This document shows, in pieces, positions 1 through 45,780 of a stretch of DNA of 64,000 nucleotides; position 1 is the first letter of the stretch; each line of letters starts with the position of its first letter. The notes beneath the pieces are model-generated. The model made no database searches. It had not been told where the DNA came from and saw only the letters and a program-made list of their open reading frames with translations. The DNA is from Gordonia terrae. Its GTDB lineage: Bacteria > Actinomycetota > Actinomycetes > Mycobacteriales > Mycobacteriaceae. Position numbers and translations under genes: made by a program. The stretch lies in assembly GCF_001698225.1 (NCBI RefSeq), contig NZ_CP016594.1, positions 4,340,001 to 4,404,000 of the forward strand, read 5' to 3'.

Positions 1-34095
<34,095 letters not shown>

Positions 34096-34099
<4 letters not shown>

Positions 34100-37000
34100 G
34101 TCTGAGTCATTCCTTTGGTCGACTGCACTGCTTCGTTCCCGCGGGATCCGCCTCCGGACACGGCCCCGTCCAGTGTTCGCAGGGCGTTGGTGCGGAGATC
34201 GCCCAGCACGTCACCGAGCGCGTCGGGCCCCGACACCGCGAGGCCCGGCAACAGGCTCATCAGCGCGGTGGTGAGGGCCGAGTCCGGATCCGGGAGTGCG
34301 GCAGCCATCGCATCACTGATCGACGACAGCACCGCGAACGTTACCTCTGCCCCCTGGTGTGCGGCCGCGACGGCGTCGGGCGCGGCGGCCGTGGCCCGGG
34401 CGACCAGATCGGGGAGCGCGACCGCGAGTTCGGCGCCGGCGATCTCATCGGCCGCCACCTGCTCGGCGGCGGTCGCGATGTCGATGTCGCCCACCAGCAC
34501 CTGCGGGTTCTCCGACACCTCCTCGAGGACGCGCAGATAGCGCTGCGCATAGGTCTCGACCGTGCTCTTGGTGAAGATGTCGGCGGCGTAGATCAACTGG
34601 CCCGTCATTGAATCAGCGTCCTTTGCTGCCGGTGCACCGAAATCGTCCGGGAACAACGTGAGCTGGAGATCCACCTTGGCTGGGGTCAACTGCTCGGATA
34701 CCGGGGAAATCGTCATCGAGTCCATGTCGAGCGAGGGGATGGTGAAGTTCTGGTAGGCGAACATCACCTGATAGATCGGGTTGTAACTGGTGGGCGGAGA
34801 GGAGAGAACAGATGACACGATCGTATCGAACGCGATTTCGGCGTTCGCCATGTCGGCCAGATCCTCGTCGCGGACACGCTGCAGGAGCTCGGCGAACTTC
34901 TCCTCGTCCTGCAGCCGCGAGCGCAGGGCCAGCGTGTTGACGAACATCCCGACCACGCCGTCGAGTTCGGGCTGACCCCGCCCGGCGAACGGCGTGCCGA
35001 TCACGATGTCGCGCTGGGTGGTCAGCCGGCTCAGCAACACCACCAGTGCGGTCTGCATCACCATGAACAGCGTCGCGTTGTGCTGGCGCGCGACCGCCTC
35101 GAGTTTGCGTACCAGGCCGCCGTCGATGTCGAACCGCACCTCGTCGCCGATGAAGGACGGGGTCCGCGGACGCGGCCGATCGGTGGGCAGCTCGAGCCGG
35201 GCCGGTGCGTTGCGGAGCCGGTCGGCCCAATACGCGAGCTGACGGTCCGCCTCGGTCGTCCCGTCGGGTCCGGTGACCGCGAGGGACTCCTGCTGCCACA
35301 GCGTGTAGTCCAGGTACTGCACCGCGAGCGGCGCCCACTCCGGCCGCCGGCCGGACACGCGCGCCGAGTACGCCGTCATCACGTCGGTGGCGAGCGGCAG
35401 CATCGAGGCGCCGTCGGCGGTGATGTGATGAACGACGAAGACCAGGATGTGTTCGGTGTCGGTGAGTCGCAGCAACGTCATCCGCAACGGCGGTGCGACG
35501 GTGACGTCGAAGCCGCGGCCGGTGAATTCGGCGATCACCGGTACCGGATCGCCGTCGACATCGACGACGCTGCGCTCGAGCAGGTCCAGCGCGGCATCCC
35601 GGTCGAGCACGACCTGCATCGGCTCGCCGTCGACGAGCGGGTACCGCGTCCGCATCGACTCGTGACGGTCGATGAGGTCTTCGATCGCGCCGCCGATCGC
35701 GTCGGTGTCCAGCTGTCCCGACAGCCGCAGCGCCATCGCCACGTTGTAGGCGGGCGATGCCGGGTCGGCGCGGTTGATCAGCCACATCCCGCGCTGCACG
35801 GCCGACAGCGGTGCGCGGTCGCCGTGCGTGCGCGCCGCCAGACGCGGACGGCGCGACGGGGTTCCGTGGTCGCTGGCGAAGGTCGCCATCGCCCGCACCG
35901 ACGGGGCGTCGAAGACTGCGGCGACCGGGATGTCGACCTCCAGGTCGGCGGACAACCGGGCGGCGACCTTGGTCGCGCTCAGCGAGTTGCCGCCGAGGTC
36001 GAAGAACGATTCGGCAACACTGATCCGGTCCACGCCCAGGACATCGGCGAAGACCCGGGCGATCACCCGCTCGGTCTCGGTGCTCGCCGGCACGAATTCG
36101 GCGGTCTCGATCACCGGCGCGGGCAGCGCCTTGCGATCGACCTTGCCCGCCGAGTTCAGCGGCATGGTCGCCAGCGGCATCCAGATCGTCGGCACCATGA
36201 ATTCCGGGACGGTCCCGTTCAGGTGCGACTGGGCGTCGGCCGGGGTGACGGAGTCCGGCGAGTAGTAGGCCACGAGGCTCTGCCCCGACGCGAGGTCGGC
36301 GACCGTCACCGCCGTGTGCACGATCCCCGGCACCGACATGAGCGCCGACTCGATCTCCCCGAGCTCCAGGCGCTGACCGCGCAACTTCACCTGGAAGTCG
36401 TTGCGGCCCAAGTACTCGATCTCCCCGACCGGACTCCACTTGCCGAGGTCGCCGGTGCGGTACAGACGCGATCCGGCCGGACCGTACGGGTCGGCGACGA
36501 AGCGTTCCGCGCTCAGCCGGCCCTGGGAGACGTACCCGCGGGCCAGCTGGACGCCGCCGAGGTAGATCTCGCCGGGCACACCGACCGGAAGGGGCCGCAA
36601 CCGGTGATCGAGGATGTGGATGGTCGTGTTCGGCACCGGCCGCCCGATCGGCACGACCGTTTCCGAACCGCGGACGTTGTGTTCGGTGACATCGACGGCA
36701 GCCTCGGTCGGCCCGTACAGGTTGTGCAGCCCGACGGCGGGCAACGCGGTGCGCAGGCCGCCCGCGGTCGAGGCGGTCAGGGCCTCGCCCGAGGTGAACA
36801 CCTGACGCAGCGAACTCAGTTCGGCGAGCCGGTCGGCGCCGACGACGTCGAGGAAGGTGGACAGCATCGACGGCACGAAGTGCAGCGTCGTGACGTCCTC
36901 GCCCTGGATGATGTCGACGAGGTAGGACGGGTCGCCGTGCCCGCCGGGCACCGCGACCACCAGCCGGGAGCCGGAGATGAAGGGCCAGAACAGCTCCCAC

Positions 37001-40000
37001 ACCGACACGTCGAACGTCACCGGCGTCTTCTGCAGCACCACGTCGCGCTGGGTGAGCGTGTAGTGCTCCTGCATCCAGTCGAGGCGGTTGACGATCGCGC
37101 GATGTGACACGACGACACCCTTGGGCCGCCCGGTGGAGCCGGACGTGAAGATCGTGTACGCGGCGTTCTCCGGGCCGAGGGGCACGCGTCGCTCGCCCGG
37201 CGCGAACACCTCGACCTGCGCGTCCGCTTCGGCCGAGGCGTCGACCACGGTGACGGTCACGCGGTCGGCGAGATCGTCCACGACGGCGGGGCGGGGTCCC
37301 GGCCCGACCAGGACGCGCCGGGTACCGGCGGTCTCGAGCATGTAGTCGGCACGGTCGACCGGCGCCTCGGTGTCCAGCGGCACGTACTGACCGCCGGCGA
37401 GCACGATCGCGTGCACCGCGACCAGCAGCTCCACCGACCGCGGGATGCACACGGCCACCGCGACATCCGGGCCGACGCCGTCGTCGACCAGCCGGCGCGC
37501 GAGAGCCGATGCCCGCGAAGCGAATTCGGCATAGGTGAGGTCACGGTCGGCGAAGACCAGTGCGACCGCGTCGGGGTCCTGCCGGTACCCGGCGAGCAGC
37601 GCGGACGCCAGATCGGGCGCGGTCAGCTCGCGCGGGGCGCCGCGTGACCACGCCCGGACCGTGTCCACCTCGGTCTCGGGAAACGCGAAGAGGTCGTCGA
37701 CGCGCAACGAGCGGCCGGCGTCGTCGGTCTCGAGCGACCCGGCGATCGCGGCGAGTACGTCGTGGAGGTATCCGGCGAAGCGTTCCACGGTGGGTTCGTC
37801 GAAGAGATCCCGCGCGTATCCGAAGGCCACCGAGATCTGGCCCGCGTGGTCGCCGGTGTCGGAGTACTCGACGACGCTGAGCGACAGGTCGTACTTGGCG
37901 AACGGGGCGCGCGCGTCGATGAGGCTGATGCCCGCCTCGTCCTCGAAGAGCCGCTCGACCTGGTCGTGCTGCATCACCAGTTCCACCTGGAACAGCGGGG
38001 AATGCGCCGTGGAGCGGCGGGCACCCACCGCGTCGACGACCTGCTCGAACGGCACGTCGGCATTGCTGAGGGCCTGCGCGCGAGTGTGATTGGCCTCGTT
38101 GAGCAGCTTCGTCAGGTCGGTGTCGGGGTGCACCCGGGTGCGCAGCACGAGGGTGTTGACGAACATGCCGATCAGCTCGGTCAGCTCCGGCTCGTCCCGG
38201 CCGGCGATCGCGGTGCCGATCGCCACGTCGTCGCTGCCGCTGAGGCGCGACAGCACCACGGCGAGTGCGGCGTGGAAGATCGCGAACACGGTCACCCCGT
38301 GCTGGGCGGCCACCGCGTGCAGCCGGGCGACCGTCTCGGCGTCGAGAAGCGTGTCGACGTACCCGCCCGCGCCGGACGGGCGGATGGGCCGCGCCCGATC
38401 GGTCGGCAACGAGATCAGCTCGGGCATCCCCGAAAGCTCGGTGCGCCAGAAGTCGACCTGCGCCGACATCAGCGAGGTCTCGTCGGTGGCGTCCCCCAGG
38501 ACCTCGCGCTGCCACAGCGCGTAGTCGGCGTACTGCACCGGCAGCGGGCGCCAGGCCGGCTCCCGGCGGGCGAGGCGCGCACCGTATGCCGTCAGGACGT
38601 CGGTGATCAGCGGACCGAGGGAGGCACCGTCGCCGACGATGTGGTGCATGACGACGATCAGGACGTGGTCAAGCGTCCCGTCGGGCGCCACGGCGCGGAA
38701 AAGTCGTGCGCGGACCGGATATTCATAGTTCAGGTCGAAGCCGGTCACAGCGAAGTCGGCGAGCCTGCGTTCGGTGTCCACCGGTGCCACGTCGACCACG
38801 TCGAACAGCCGGGCCGCGGCGGCGGCCTCGGCCGAGTGGATGAACTGGTAGGTCTCACCGTCCTCGTCCGGGAACGTCGTCCGCAACGGCTCGTGCCGCG
38901 CGATGACGTCGTCGATCGCGGCGGCCAGTGCGGCGGCATCGACGTCGGCGCCGAGCCGCACCGCCCCCGGGATGTTGTAGGCCGCCGACGTCGGATCCAG
39001 CCGGTTGATGAACCAGAGACGACGCTGACTGAACGCGAGCGGAATCCGATCCGGTCGCGGCTGCGGCACGAGTTCCGGCCGCCGCGTGGCGGCGTCATCG
39101 GCCACCGGTGTCGCGACTCCGATGATGTCCCCGAGGCTCTGACTCTCGAAGACATTGGCCAGCTTGATGTCCAGGCCGGCGACGGTGCGCAGGCGCGACG
39201 CCAGCCGAGCCGCGGTCAGCGAATCCGCCCCGAGCGCGAAGATGTTGTCCTGCAACCCGATCGGCTCGATGTCGAGCAGCTCTTCGACGATGGCGACCAC
39301 TTCGCGCTCACGCGGGGTCGACGGCGCGACGTAGGCGACCCGCTCGTCGCGTGCGAACACCGGAGCGGGTAGCGCCTGCCGGTTCAGCTTGCCGTTCGCG
39401 GTGAGGGGCAGCTCGTCGATGAGCATGACGACGTCGGGCACCATGTAGCCGGGCACATGGGCGCGGACCTGCTCGCGGATCGCGGATTCGTCGAGCCCGC
39501 AGTCGGTTTCGACGACCGCATAGCCGATCAGTTTCGCCCCGCCGGCCGATGCCGCATCGGTCACGACCGCGGCCGACGCGGCGACCCCGTCGACCGCGCG
39601 CAACGCCGTCTCGACCTCACCGAGCTCGACCCGGAAGCCCCGCAACTGGACCTGGGTGTCGGCGCGGCCCAGGTACTGGACGTCGGTGCCGATACGCCGG
39701 CCGAGGTCGCCGGAGCGGTACATCCGCTCGCCGGTGCCGTTCAGATCGGCGACGAAGCGGGTGGCCGTGAGCCCACGGCGGTTGCGGTATCCCCGCGCGA
39801 GTTGCTCACCGACGACGTAGATCTCACCGACGGCACCCTCGGGGACCGGCTGCAGGCGGTTGTCGAGGACCCGCAGGCCCAACGAGTTCAGCGGGCGGCC
39901 GATGAGGCTGGCGCTCTCGCCGCGGACGAGATCGGGATCGAGCGGACGATAGGTGACGTGGACCGTCGTCTCGGTGATGCCGTACATGTTGACGAGTTCG

Positions 40001-42291
40001 ATCTCGTCGCCGAACGACTCGTACCAGTTGTGCACCTCGTCGAAGCGCAGTTCCTCGCCGCCGAAGACGATGTAGCGCAACGCCAACGACGTCCCGGTGC
40101 GGCGTCGGACATCGGCGACGATGCTGAACGCCGACGGCGTGAGGGACGCCACCGTGATCTGCTCGTCGGCGAGCAGTTGCAGGAACTCAGCGGGCGCGCG
40201 GGCGACCATGCGGTCCACGATCACCGCACGTCCGCCGGTGAGCAGCGGACCGAAGATCTCCCACACGGAGAAGTCGAAGGCGTAGGAGTGGAAGACCGAC
40301 CACACGTCCTCGGGCGTGAAGTCGAAGTCGGCCGCGGCCGCCTCGAGCAGCGTGGCCACATTGCGGTGCACGATCTCGACGCCCTTGGGCGCCCCGGTCG
40401 AGCCGGACGTGTAGATGACGTAGGCCGTCGCCTCGGGCGTCGCCGGCCCGCGCGGCACCGGGGCCGCCGCGACCTCCGGCGTCTGCGCCTCGGCGAGGAG
40501 CTGCCCGGTCTCGACGACCGCGCACTCCCCCGCCCATGTGGGCCGGTCGCCGTCGGAGACGACCAGGCATGCCGGCGCGGCGTCGTCGACGATGTGACGC
40601 AGCCGCTCCTCCGGGTTGCCGGTGTCCAACGGGAGATACCCCGCACCCGCCTTCAGCACGGCCAGCATGACGACCACGAGACTCGTGTCGCGCGCCGTTG
40701 CGACGCCCACCAGATCGCCCGCACCGATGCCCCGCGCGCTCAGCGACCGCGCCACCGCGTCCGAACGGCTCGCGAGTTCGGCGTAACTCAGCGTCACGCC
40801 GTCGGCATCGGAGACCGCTCCCCGGTGACGATGGGCGGTCGCGACCTCGTCGAACAACTCGACGAGGGTCGCCGTGCTCGTCCGCGGACGAGGCTGCGGA
40901 AGGGCCTCGAGCAACCGGTGATCGTCGTCCACGAGCAGGCCGACCTCGGCGACGGGGATGTCGAGAGCGGCGTCGGACAGGAACCGGTCGAGGAATGTCA
41001 GGAACCGACCGTGCAGCGCATCGAGTTCGGCCGGTGAGTACAGGTGCGGGTTGCCGTGCAGGTCCACGACGAGCGGGGCGCCGGGACTCGACTGGTACAG
41101 GTTGATCAGGAGATCTTCGAGGATGCCCGAGGTCAGGATCCGGTACTCCATGTCGGTGCCGTCGATGGCGACCTGTTCGTCGAAGAACACCATGTTGATG
41201 GTGGGTCCGAACGAGACCGAACTCTGGTCGAGACCGGCGTCACGCCGGATGTCGTCGGACCGGTATCGCTGGTGACGCAGTGCGCCGGTCAGCTCGAGCT
41301 GGGCGGTCTGGATCAGCTCGCGGACCGACCTCGACGCCACCTCGCGCAACCGGATCGGCAGGATGTTGGACACCATGCCACCGGAGATCTTGATCTTGGC
41401 GGTGGCCCGACCGGTGACCGGAAGACTCAGGACGATGTCGTCGTGGTTGCTCATCCGCGCGAGAAATGCACCGAATGCGGACGTCATCAGAACGGCCAGG
41501 GAACTGTTCAGCTCGCCGGCGAGGGTCTCGTACCGACGCTGCCGTTCCGGATCGAGCGCGGCGCTCGAGACGACGTTGTCGAAGGAGAGCGACCCGGTGC
41601 TGCCGGCCTTCGACAGCGTCACCCGCTCCGGCAGATCCGCGACGCGCTCGAGCCAGTGCGCACGGTCGGTCTCGCGCCGGGTGCTGCCCTGGTAGGCCTC
41701 TTCGTACTCGACGATCCCGGCCATCGTGGCCGGCGCCTTGTCGCGCGGCTCCTCGCCCCGCCGGAGCGCGTTGTAGCGGTCGACGGTCCGACGCATGATC
41801 GACAACGCGGCATAGCCGTCGATGATGATGTGGTGGGCACGGTTGTACCAGAACGTGCGCTCGTCGGAGATCAGCAGGATCGAGACGATGATGAACTGGT
41901 CGTTGAGGAGATCGACGGGTTGCCGGTACTCGGCCTGCATCCACGCCGTCGCGGCCGCAACCGGGTCCGGCTCGGACCGGAAGTCCAGGATGTCGACGGT
42001 CTGATCGAAGTCGACATCGACGTACTGCATCGGGATGCCGTCGATCTCGGTCAGACGGACGAACGGCGACTCGACGAGCTTGCCCACGTCGACACAGCAC
42101 TGGGCGAACAGTTCGACGTCGAGTCCGCCCGGCGCGTGGCGGATGTCCACGTACTGAGCGATGTTGACCGAGTACTCCGACGACAGCGACTCGGCGAACC
42201 ACATGCCGCGTTGCGCCGCGGTGAGCGGAAGGACCTGAACGGTCTCGTCCACGTCACCCGGCGTATCAGCACGGTAATCGGCGATTGCCAC
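34096..42291 (-). CDS. Non-ribosomal peptide synthetase, initiation subunit (C-A-T-C-A-T-C)
   Basis: The 2731-residue first subunit of the assembly line starts at GTG, with a tight GAGG two bases upstream. Domains: condensation (about 15-470, HHIIIDG), adenylation 1 (480-985), carrier (GADSL near 1018), condensation (1085-1540, HHIVGDG), adenylation 2 (1560-2050), carrier (GGNSL near 2100), condensation (2150-2600, HHITADG) and a ~120-residue tail. The first C domain resembles EntF throughout (RHQRYRSDDI and FGPTINMVFFDEQ regions), which suggests transfer of an acyl or aryl cap to residue 1. Eye-read specificity codes are DFWSVGMVH (Thr-like) and DVWHFSLVD (exactly the EntF-type Ser code). 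The last C domain has no partner A domain in this protein; that A domain opens the next gene. The tail looks like a decayed A-domain N-terminus followed by helical sequence and may dock the two proteins. Confidence 0.97.
35870..39110 (-). other. NRPS module 2: C-A(Ser)-T
   Basis: Approximate boundaries. The C motif HHIVGDG lies near 38640 and the A core TSGSTGRPKG near 37117-37155. Pocket residues D-V-W-H-F-S-L-V-D match the enterobactin serine code. The carrier GGNSL is at about 35975-36012. This is the most secure substrate call in the locus. Confidence 0.87.
39120..42291 (-). other. NRPS module 1: starter C-A(Thr-like)-T
   Basis: Boundaries are approximate. The C domain (to about 40880) is EntF-like. 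The A core TSGSTGAPKG lies at about 40380-40420. The pocket residues read D-F-W-S-V-G-M-V-H, a known Thr-type code. The carrier motif is unusual, GADSL rather than GGDSL or GGNSL, at about 39218-39255. Confidence 0.85.
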
Positions 42292-42663
42292 GTCCTCTGA
42301 ACACTCCCTCGCTAGTCCTGCAGTCGATTAGACCTCACGACACTGCCGTTGGTAATCGTTCAGACCCTCCACATCGGACGCCGACACAGAATCTCCATGC
42401 TATTTCACGCGAGGGGGTCTCATGAAACCGGGATGCAGGGCCAGCCTCTGTGAATGCCATCGCCGTACCCACCTTCCTTGTTACGCCCGCCGGCGTGCCC
42501 GCGCGCGGTGACCTGCCCGCGCCCGCGTACCGCCATCCGCCGCTCACAAGCCGCTGACCAGCATCGATGCCCCACCGAGGGGTGACGGCCCGATCGGCAT
42601 CGGCCGCATCGGGGCCATATCGGGTGTCATTCGTTACCCCGACGGTATGGGATCGGTTCGTGG
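42292..42663 (-). promoter_or_regulatory. Leader region between exporter and NRPS genes
   Basis: This 371-bp stretch may carry an NRPS promoter or only link one long operon. A weak extended -10-like TAGCAT lies on the minus strand at 42397-42402, about 110 bases before the GTG. No convincing -35 box or terminator was seen. A 110-codon frame beginning ATGA on the permease stop fills most of it, but no family is recognised. Confidence 0.3.
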
Positions 42664-43530
42664 TCATCGATCCCTCGCGGCTTTCCGATAACCGCGAAGA
42701 GCCGGATAAATGGAAATGACCAGAATCAGCACGGTCCAAACAGCGACTTTCGTGAGATTCTCCGCAAGTGGTCCGCCCGCGGCCAACGCTCGCATCGTCT
42801 CGATCGCCGGGGTCATCGGCTGATTCGCCACGATCGGTTGCAGCCATCCCGGATAAGCACTGATCGGGGAGAATCCGGAGTTGAAGAACATCAGCAGACT
42901 CGAGGCCAGACCGAGATACGGCACGATCGGCGCACCCGGGCGCGCGCTGACGGCGAGTGCGAGCGTCAGGGTCGCGAAGGCGGTGCCGTACGCGAGAGCG
43001 ACCAGCACGAGCCCGATCGCCGGACCCAGACCCTGCGTGAACCGGAAACCGATGAGATGGCCGGCCGCGAGGAGGATGAGCGTCGTCACCAGGATGCGCA
43101 CCAGTTCCGACATCACCCGCGAGGTGAGGTCCGCCGCCCGGTGGATCGGCAGCACATACAGCCGGGCGAGCAGCCCGGTCGCCCGTTCCCGATTCAGGCG
43201 GGTCGCCGAGGCGATCGAACCGAACATCGCGCCGACGAGGATCACCAGCGGCACTGTGCCGTAGGCACTGTTCTGACCCGTCGCCGAGCCGATCGCGTCG
43301 CCGAGCACGACCTTGAACATCAGCATGCTCAGCGCCGGGAAGAGCAGTGCCTGCATCAGCGTCGGGACATCGCGGACGAACACCACGATCTGCCGGCCCG
43401 CCAGCGGGAGACTCTGCCGCCACCATGCCCGGAACGACGACTCCGTCGGCACATCGGTGGCCGCGCTCGTCAGGAAATGCCGCTGAGCGGTCTGTTCCCC
43501 GGTGGAGACGCCCGCCCCGGCGGCGCTCAT
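42664..43530 (-). CDS. ABC-2 type exporter permease (DrrC/DrrB-like), second subunit
   Basis: A 288-residue membrane subunit of an ABC exporter with an N-terminal cytoplasmic segment followed by about six hydrophobic spans. The ABC-2 pattern is visible: a first span near VVFVRDVPTLMQALLFP, then RERATGLLARLYVLPI, and a C-terminal NQPMTPAIETMRAL segment conserved in the Drr family. The ATG overlaps the last base of the preceding permease stop (TGATG), which fixes the start and implies coupled translation. It sits immediately upstream of the NRPS genes on the same strand, so export of the peptide or of a lipidated precursor is the natural inference. Substrate cannot be read from the sequence. 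Confidence 0.9.
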   Translation of the reverse strand: MSAAGAGVSTGEQTAQRHFLTSAATDVPTESSFRAWWRQSLPLAGRQIVVFVRDVPTLMQALLFPALSMLMFKVVLGDAIGSATGQNSAYGTVPLVILVGAMFGSIASATRLNRERATGLLARLYVLPIHRAADLTSRVMSELVRILVTTLILLAAGHLIGFRFTQGLGPAIGLVLVALAYGTAFATLTLALAVSARPGAPIVPYLGLASSLLMFFNSGFSPISAYPGWLQPIVANQPMTPAIETMRALAAGGPLAENLTKVAVWTVLILVISIYPALRGYRKAARDR

Positions 43531-44357
43531 CAGCGGGTCCTCCGCGTGCTGACGGCCAGCAACAGCAACGCGGTCGCGGCCAGCCCCGCACACCACCACA
43601 ACGACGGCTGCAACTGGTGCCAGGTCGCGGTGCCGGCGTCGAGAGCGCGCATCGAATCGGCGAACTGCGAGATGGGCTGGTTGCGCACGAACGGCTGAAT
43701 CCACTCCGGGAACTGCTCGAGCGGTACGAATCCGGTGGACATCATGCCGAGGATCAGCGTCGGCAGCGCCAGGGCCTGGCTGGTGGCCTCCGGGCTGCCG
43801 GCGACGAGCCCGAGACCGTCGGCCGCCCACGAGAACAGGGCTCCGATCAGGAAGGCCAGACCGAACAAGCCGACGGTGCCCCAGAGTCCACCTCCCGGAC
43901 GCCATTCGATGATCAGACAGGCGACGGCAGCACAGGTGAGCGAGATCACCAGCAGCACACCGTTGGTCGCGGTCCGCGCCAGCATCGGGATCACCGGCGA
44001 CATCGGCATCACCCGAAAGCGGGTGTTGATCCCCTGTACGCCGTCGAAGGCCGCGCGCATCGCCGCCGAGGACGCGGCGAAGTTCACCGACTGCAGCACG
44101 ATGATCGGCATCAGGAACTGGCCGTAGTTGATGCCGGGTGCGACCTCGACGATGCTGCGCAACGGGAGATAGAAGCAGACCGCGAGGAAGGCCGGCGAGA
44201 TGAAGGCGAAGATGACCTCGCCGCCGCGGAACACCTTCGAGATCCCGCGCCCGGACAGCGCCCACCACTGCTGTAGGGGTCGCACCCGCGGCTCGATCAG
44301 CGCGGTCGTCGCCGATCCCGACGTCGACCCCGATCGCAGTACGTCAGAAGTCGTCAT
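43530..44357 (-). CDS. ABC-2 type exporter permease (DrrB-like), first subunit
   Basis: A 275-residue integral membrane protein with a short charged N-terminus and about six hydrophobic spans. It carries the ABC-2 family segments RFRVMPMSPVIPMLAR and NQPISQFADSMRAL. These mirror the second permease, so the pair probably forms a heterodimeric channel with the ATPase. The ATG lies one base after the ATPase stop. Relatives include daunorubicin resistance and mycobacterial lipid exporters. The position before the NRPS genes suggests product export or self-resistance. Confidence 0.9.
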   Translation of the reverse strand: MTTSDVLRSGSTSGSATTALIEPRVRPLQQWWALSGRGISKVFRGGEVIFAFISPAFLAVCFYLPLRSIVEVAPGINYGQFLMPIIVLQSVNFAASSAAMRAAFDGVQGINTRFRVMPMSPVIPMLARTATNGVLLVISLTCAAVACLIIEWRPGGGLWGTVGLFGLAFLIGALFSWAADGLGLVAGSPEATSQALALPTLILGMMSTGFVPLEQFPEWIQPFVRNQPISQFADSMRALDAGTATWHQLQPSLWWCAGLAATALLLLAVSTRRTR

Positions 44358-44358
44358 G

Positions 44359-45780
44359 TCAGGTGGAACTCCGGTCCCGCCGTGGATCGGTCAACGCCAG
44401 GAACACCTCGTCCAGCGAAGGCCGACGCATCGCGACGTCGGAGAGCGGGATACCCGCGGATGCCGTGCGGCGGATGACCTCGACGAGGGTCTCCGGACCA
44501 TCGGGCGCCGGCACCGCGACGAAGTGGTCGTCGGCGTTCTGCACGTGGTCGCCGATGAGGTCGGCCAGGGTCTCGCGAAGTCGGGCGCGGTCGGCGGGAT
44601 CGGTGGGCGTGACCTCGCAGTAGGCCGCACCGGTCGACGCCTTGAGTTCGTCGGAGGTTCCCTCGGCGATGACCCGGCCCTTGTCGATCACGACGATGTT
44701 GTCGGACAGGACGTCGGCCTCTTCGAGGTACTGGGTGGTCAGCAGGATGGTGACACCGGAATCGCGGAGTTTCTCGACCAGCGACCACACCTCCAGCCTG
44801 CTGCGCGGATCCAGTCCCGTGGTCGGCTCGTCGAGGAACACGATCCTGGGCGCGGTGACCAGCCCGCAGGCGATGTCGATCCGGCGGCGCATACCGCCCG
44901 AGTACTCGCGGACGCGTTTGCCGCCGACATCGGTGAGCGAGAACGCATCGAGCAGTTCGTCGGCGCGCGTCCGAGCGGCCGTCTTGTCGAGGCCGAGGAG
45001 CCTGCCGAACAAGACCAGGTTCTCGCGGCCGGTCAGCGCCTCGTCGAGTGCGGCGAACTGGCCGGTGAGCATGATCGACTTCCGGACCGACGCCGCGTCG
45101 TGCGCGACGTCGTGGCCGTTGACGGTGGCGCTCCCGCCGTCGGGTTTGAGCAGGGTGCAGAGCATGTTCACCGTCGTGGTCTTGCCGGCGCCGTTGGGAC
45201 CGAGCAACGCGACGATGCTGCCCGCGGGGACGGTGAAACTCACGTCCTCTACCGCGACCATGTCCTTGAACTTCTTGTGCAGGTTCCTTGCCTCGATGGC
45301 GACGGCTGCGGAGTCACCACGCGCCGGTTCCCGCACGGGTTCCGGAACCGGGATCGCGACCGTCTGCGACTCTGACCCCTCGATCGGGGTGGTCTGCCAC
45401 TGCGGAACCACCTGTCCCGGTGCGCCGTTCGGTGAGGGCTGGATGAGTTGTCCGTTTCGTTCGACGGGCGGGCGCGGCGCGGACGGGGCCGAGTATGCGC
45501 GCGCGGCCGCCGACGGACCCTGCGGTGAGTCGGCGGCTGTCCCGTCCGCGGGCGCGACCGTCACATGGCCGTTGGGCGAGGACTCGCCCGACTCGACATC
45601 GTCGTCGACGGTGGCGGCGGAGGGGTTAGAGCGCTCGGCGCGCCAGCGTCGCAGTTGTTCCTCGACCGGGTCCGGCAGCACGAACGGATCTTCGGGCAGC
45701 GGCTCGAGAGGCGCATCCTGCCGTTGGTGACGCGGCGCGTAGGAGGCGACGGACGGTCGCTGACCACTGGCCTCGGACAT
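44359..45780 (-). CDS. ABC exporter ATPase (DrrA-like) with long disordered N-terminus
   Basis: The ATPase that powers the adjacent permeases. The ATG at 45780 is chosen because GAGGAAG sits five bases upstream; an in-frame start 11 codons earlier has no such site. Of 473 residues, the last ~320 are a standard DrrA ATPase: Walker A GPNGAGKTTT, signature YSGGMRRRID, Walker B IVFLDEPTTGLD, and a C-terminal domain ending in RRPSLDEVFLALT. The first ~150 residues are a Pro/Ser/Glu-rich, low-complexity extension absent from typical DrrA proteins of about 330 residues. First gene of the exporter operon; probable export of the NRPS product. Confidence 0.93.
   Translation of the reverse strand: MSEASGQRPSVASYAPRHQRQDAPLEPLPEDPFVLPDPVEEQLRRWRAERSNPSAATVDDDVESGESSPNGHVTVAPADGTAADSPQGPSAAARAYSAPSAPRPPVERNGQLIQPSPNGAPGQVVPQWQTTPIEGSESQTVAIPVPEPVREPARGDSAAVAIEARNLHKKFKDMVAVEDVSFTVPAGSIVALLGPNGAGKTTTVNMLCTLLKPDGGSATVNGHDVAHDAASVRKSIMLTGQFAALDEALTGRENLVLFGRLLGLDKTAARTRADELLDAFSLTDVGGKRVREYSGGMRRRIDIACGLVTAPRIVFLDEPTTGLDPRSRLEVWSLVEKLRDSGVTILLTTQYLEEADVLSDNIVVIDKGRVIAEGTSDELKASTGAAYCEVTPTDPADRARLRETLADLIGDHVQNADDHFVAVPAPDGPETLVEVIRRTASAGIPLSDVAMRRPSLDEVFLALTDPRRDRSST

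Noticed and set aside
42664..44268. A 534-residue fused permease by extending the second permease upstream
   Set aside because: The extra N-terminal part is the first permease read in another frame; the TGATG overlap and family length support 43530 as start.
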